Shown piece after piece: positions 6,180-6,953 of a stretch of 6,953 bases of DNA (position 1 is its first letter; each line of letters starts with the position of its first letter). The DNA is taken from NCBI GenBank assembly GCA_027034965.1, contig JALVWL010000223.1:1-6953 (forward strand), written 5' to 3'. This stretch comes from Candidatus Omnitrophota bacterium (GTDB lineage Bacteria; Omnitrophota; Gorgyraeia; S143-82). A model generated the notes under the pieces. That model ran no database searches and had not been told where the DNA came from. It saw only the letters and a list, made by a program, of their open reading frames with translations. The position numbers were made by a program, and so were the translations under genes.

Positions 6180-6208
6180 GGAACTTTTCTACAGGGCCCT
6201 CTGTCTAA
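6180..6208 (+). promoter_or_regulatory. Sigma-E-type (ECF) promoter of the sigma-factor gene
   Basis: GGAACTT at 6180-6186 and GTCTAA at 6203-6208 are separated by 16 bases. The -35 is continued by TT, as in the E. coli sigma-E consensus (GGAACTT, 15-16 bases, GTCTAA/TCTGA). Transcription would start near 6214-6216, leaving an untranslated leader of about 35 bases before the ATG at 6249. Since the gene it drives is an RpoE-like sigma factor, the site implies positive autoregulation. A TATAAT at 6209-6214 overlaps its downstream edge but has no matching -35. Confidence 0.7.
6191..6204. promoter_or_regulatory. GC-rich imperfect palindrome in the promoter spacer
   Basis: ACAGGGCCCTCTGT holds GGGCCC, flanked by ACAG and CTGT that could pair with a two-base offset. 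It lies in the spacer between the -35 and -10 of the sigma-E-type promoter. It could be an operator or a weak end-of-operon hairpin for miaA, but no T-run follows, so a terminator is unlikely. The evidence is only the symmetry. Confidence 0.2.
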
Positions 6209-6248
6209 TATAATGAGGATATATTGACTTGAATGGAAAGGCGTTTAT

Positions 6249-6794
6249 ATGGAGCAAGATGTGATTGAAAGGGCGAGTAGGGGAGACTTCAAGGCATTTG
6301 AGGAGATATATAAGGCATATTCAAGATTTGCGTTTAGTGTGGTGTTCGGAATTGTAGGGGATAGGGATTCTGCGGAGGATGTTACCCAGCAGCTGTTTGT
6401 GCGGCTCTATGACAGATTGAAGTCATTTCGCTATGAGGCGAGGTTAAAGACCTACATATATCGTATGGCAGTGAATATGGCGATAAATGAATACAAGCGC
6501 CTCAGACGCCAGAGGAAGAGGCTGGTTTCTATGGAAGAGGTTGGGCACTTACACCAACTCTCTGATGGAGATGCTGTAGGAAATGATAGAGATAAAGAAC
6601 TTGCCTATCAGCTGTTATCCAGGTTATCTGCCGAACACAGGGCAGTGATTGTCTTAAGGGAGATAGAGGGTCTTTCGTATGAGGATATAGCAAAGACGTT
6701 GGGTATAAACATAAATACTGTTCGCAGCCGGCTTTCACGGGCAAGGCAGGCCCTTCTATCTGCCTTCAAAGAGATAAAAGAAAATGAGAGGTGA
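6249..6794 (+). CDS. ECF RNA polymerase sigma factor, RpoE-like
   Basis: This is a 181-residue group IV (ECF) sigma factor, which directs RNA polymerase to a small stress regulon. It has only regions 2 and 4, as expected. Region 2 spans about 13-87, with the -10-binding helix around AEDVTQQLFVRLYDRLKSF (42-60). A variable charged linker covers about 88-117. Region 4 spans about 118-171, with LREIEGLSYEDIAKTLG (136-152) and the recognition helix NTVRSRLSRARQAL (156-169). The region 4 wording is very close to E. coli RpoE (RELDGLSYEEIA...GTVRSRIFRARE). The ATG at 6249 has GGAAAGG (6235-6241) 7 bases upstream. It lies 85 bases after miaA and has its own sigma-E-type promoter, so it probably forms a separate, self-activating transcription unit, though read-through from miaA remains possible. 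The next gene encodes its likely anti-sigma factor. SigW-type naming would fit as well, so I give no symbol. Confidence 0.94.
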   Translation: MEQDVIERASRGDFKAFEEIYKAYSRFAFSVVFGIVGDRDSAEDVTQQLFVRLYDRLKSFRYEARLKTYIYRMAVNMAINEYKRLRRQRKRLVSMEEVGHLHQLSDGDAVGNDRDKELAYQLLSRLSAEHRAVIVLREIEGLSYEDIAKTLGININTVRSRLSRARQALLSAFKEIKENER

Positions 6795-6802
6795 TGGATA
6801 TG
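6788..6802 (+). promoter_or_regulatory. Ribosome site choosing the anti-sigma start
   Basis: GAGGTGAT at 6788-6795 is an 8-base perfect complement to the 3' end of 16S rRNA. Two ATGs follow in frame, at 6794 and 6800. The first overlaps the ribosome site itself and lies too close, whereas the second has an 8-base distance from GAGG. I therefore prefer 6800. The site overlaps the stop codon of the sigma gene (TGA at 6792-6794), coupling the two genes. Confidence 0.6.
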
Positions 6803-6953
6803 AGGTGTAAAGAGGTAAGAAGGATTTTAGAGACAGACTATGTGGATAACAGGTTAGAGGATAGTGACCGTCGTCAGATAGATGAGCACCTCAAATTCTG
6901 CGGGGACTGCAGACAGTATCTTGAGGACCTAAAGGGTGTTTCTGCGGGTATGT
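6800..6953 (+). CDS. Zinc-finger anti-sigma factor, N-terminal part (3' end outside window)
   Basis: The 51 visible residues begin MRCKEVRRIL and contain HLKFCGDC (30-37). This is the His-x3-Cys-x2-Cys signature of the zinc-binding anti-sigma (ZAS, zf-HC2) domain, with Cys3 as the likely fourth ligand. Between them lies the usual acidic helix with the wording DYVDNRLED. Such domains clamp an ECF sigma factor and keep it off RNA polymerase until a signal, often redox or envelope stress, releases it. The gene directly follows the sigma gene, which is the standard arrangement. Whether it has a transmembrane segment and periplasmic sensor or is soluble cannot be seen, because the window ends at 6953. 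An alternative start at 6794 would add two residues. Confidence 0.88.
   Translation, partial: MRCKEVRRILETDYVDNRLEDSDRRQIDEHLKFCGDCRQYLEDLKGVSAGM

Noticed and set aside
6224..6229. TTGACT as a -35 element for the sigma-factor gene
   Set aside because: It lies only 19 bases before the start codon, leaving no room for a -10 element and leader.

Overview
The window looks like a piece of a bacterial chromosome from a diderm-type, probably poorly cultivated lineage. It has a 5'-truncated gene of unknown function, a tight four-gene housekeeping operon (tilS-ftsH-folP-miaA), and the start of an extracytoplasmic-function (ECF) sigma factor / anti-sigma pair. All genes are on the + strand. Arginine AGG/AGA and isoleucine ATA codons are very common, and GTG starts and gene overlaps are used freely. 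This style, together with the tilS-ftsH-folP order and the AAAACTC heptad repeats, made me think of Omnitrophota, with Nitrospirota or Desulfobacterota-like lineages as alternatives. That is an impression, not a demonstration.

Layout. Bases 1-893 hold the C-terminal ~296 codons of a protein I do not recognise; its frame is open to the left edge. Bases 894-1206 are a 313-base gap. It contains a perfect extended -10 (TGATATAAT), a small palindrome just upstream of it, and two facing arrays of a 7-base repeat (AAAACTC on one side, its complement on the other) that form an imperfect ~50-base inverted repeat around a purine-rich ~107-base core. Bases 1207-6163 are the operon: tilS (tRNA-Ile lysidine synthase), ftsH (membrane AAA+ metalloprotease), folP (dihydropteroate synthase with an extra N-terminal domain) and miaA (tRNA dimethylallyltransferase). 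The genes overlap by 14, 47 and 31 bases, so they are almost certainly co-transcribed and translationally coupled. Bases 6164-6248 carry what reads as a textbook sigma-E-type promoter (GGAACTT, 16 bases, GTCTAA). It lies directly in front of an RpoE-like ECF sigma factor (6249-6794), which is followed at once by a zinc-finger anti-sigma factor cut off by the window end.

How they fit together. TilS makes lysidine-34 in the tRNA that reads AUA, and MiaA makes i6A37 in tRNAs reading UNN codons, so the operon is bracketed by two anticodon-loop modification enzymes, in a genome that uses AUA heavily. FtsH handles membrane-protein quality control, and folP supplies folate. The sigma/anti-sigma pair is probably an autoregulated envelope-stress module with its own promoter. 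I see no strong evidence for a wholly new system. The best leads are the inverted heptad arrays in the tilS leader, the autoregulatory sigma-E-type promoter, and the unrecognised truncated protein at the left edge.
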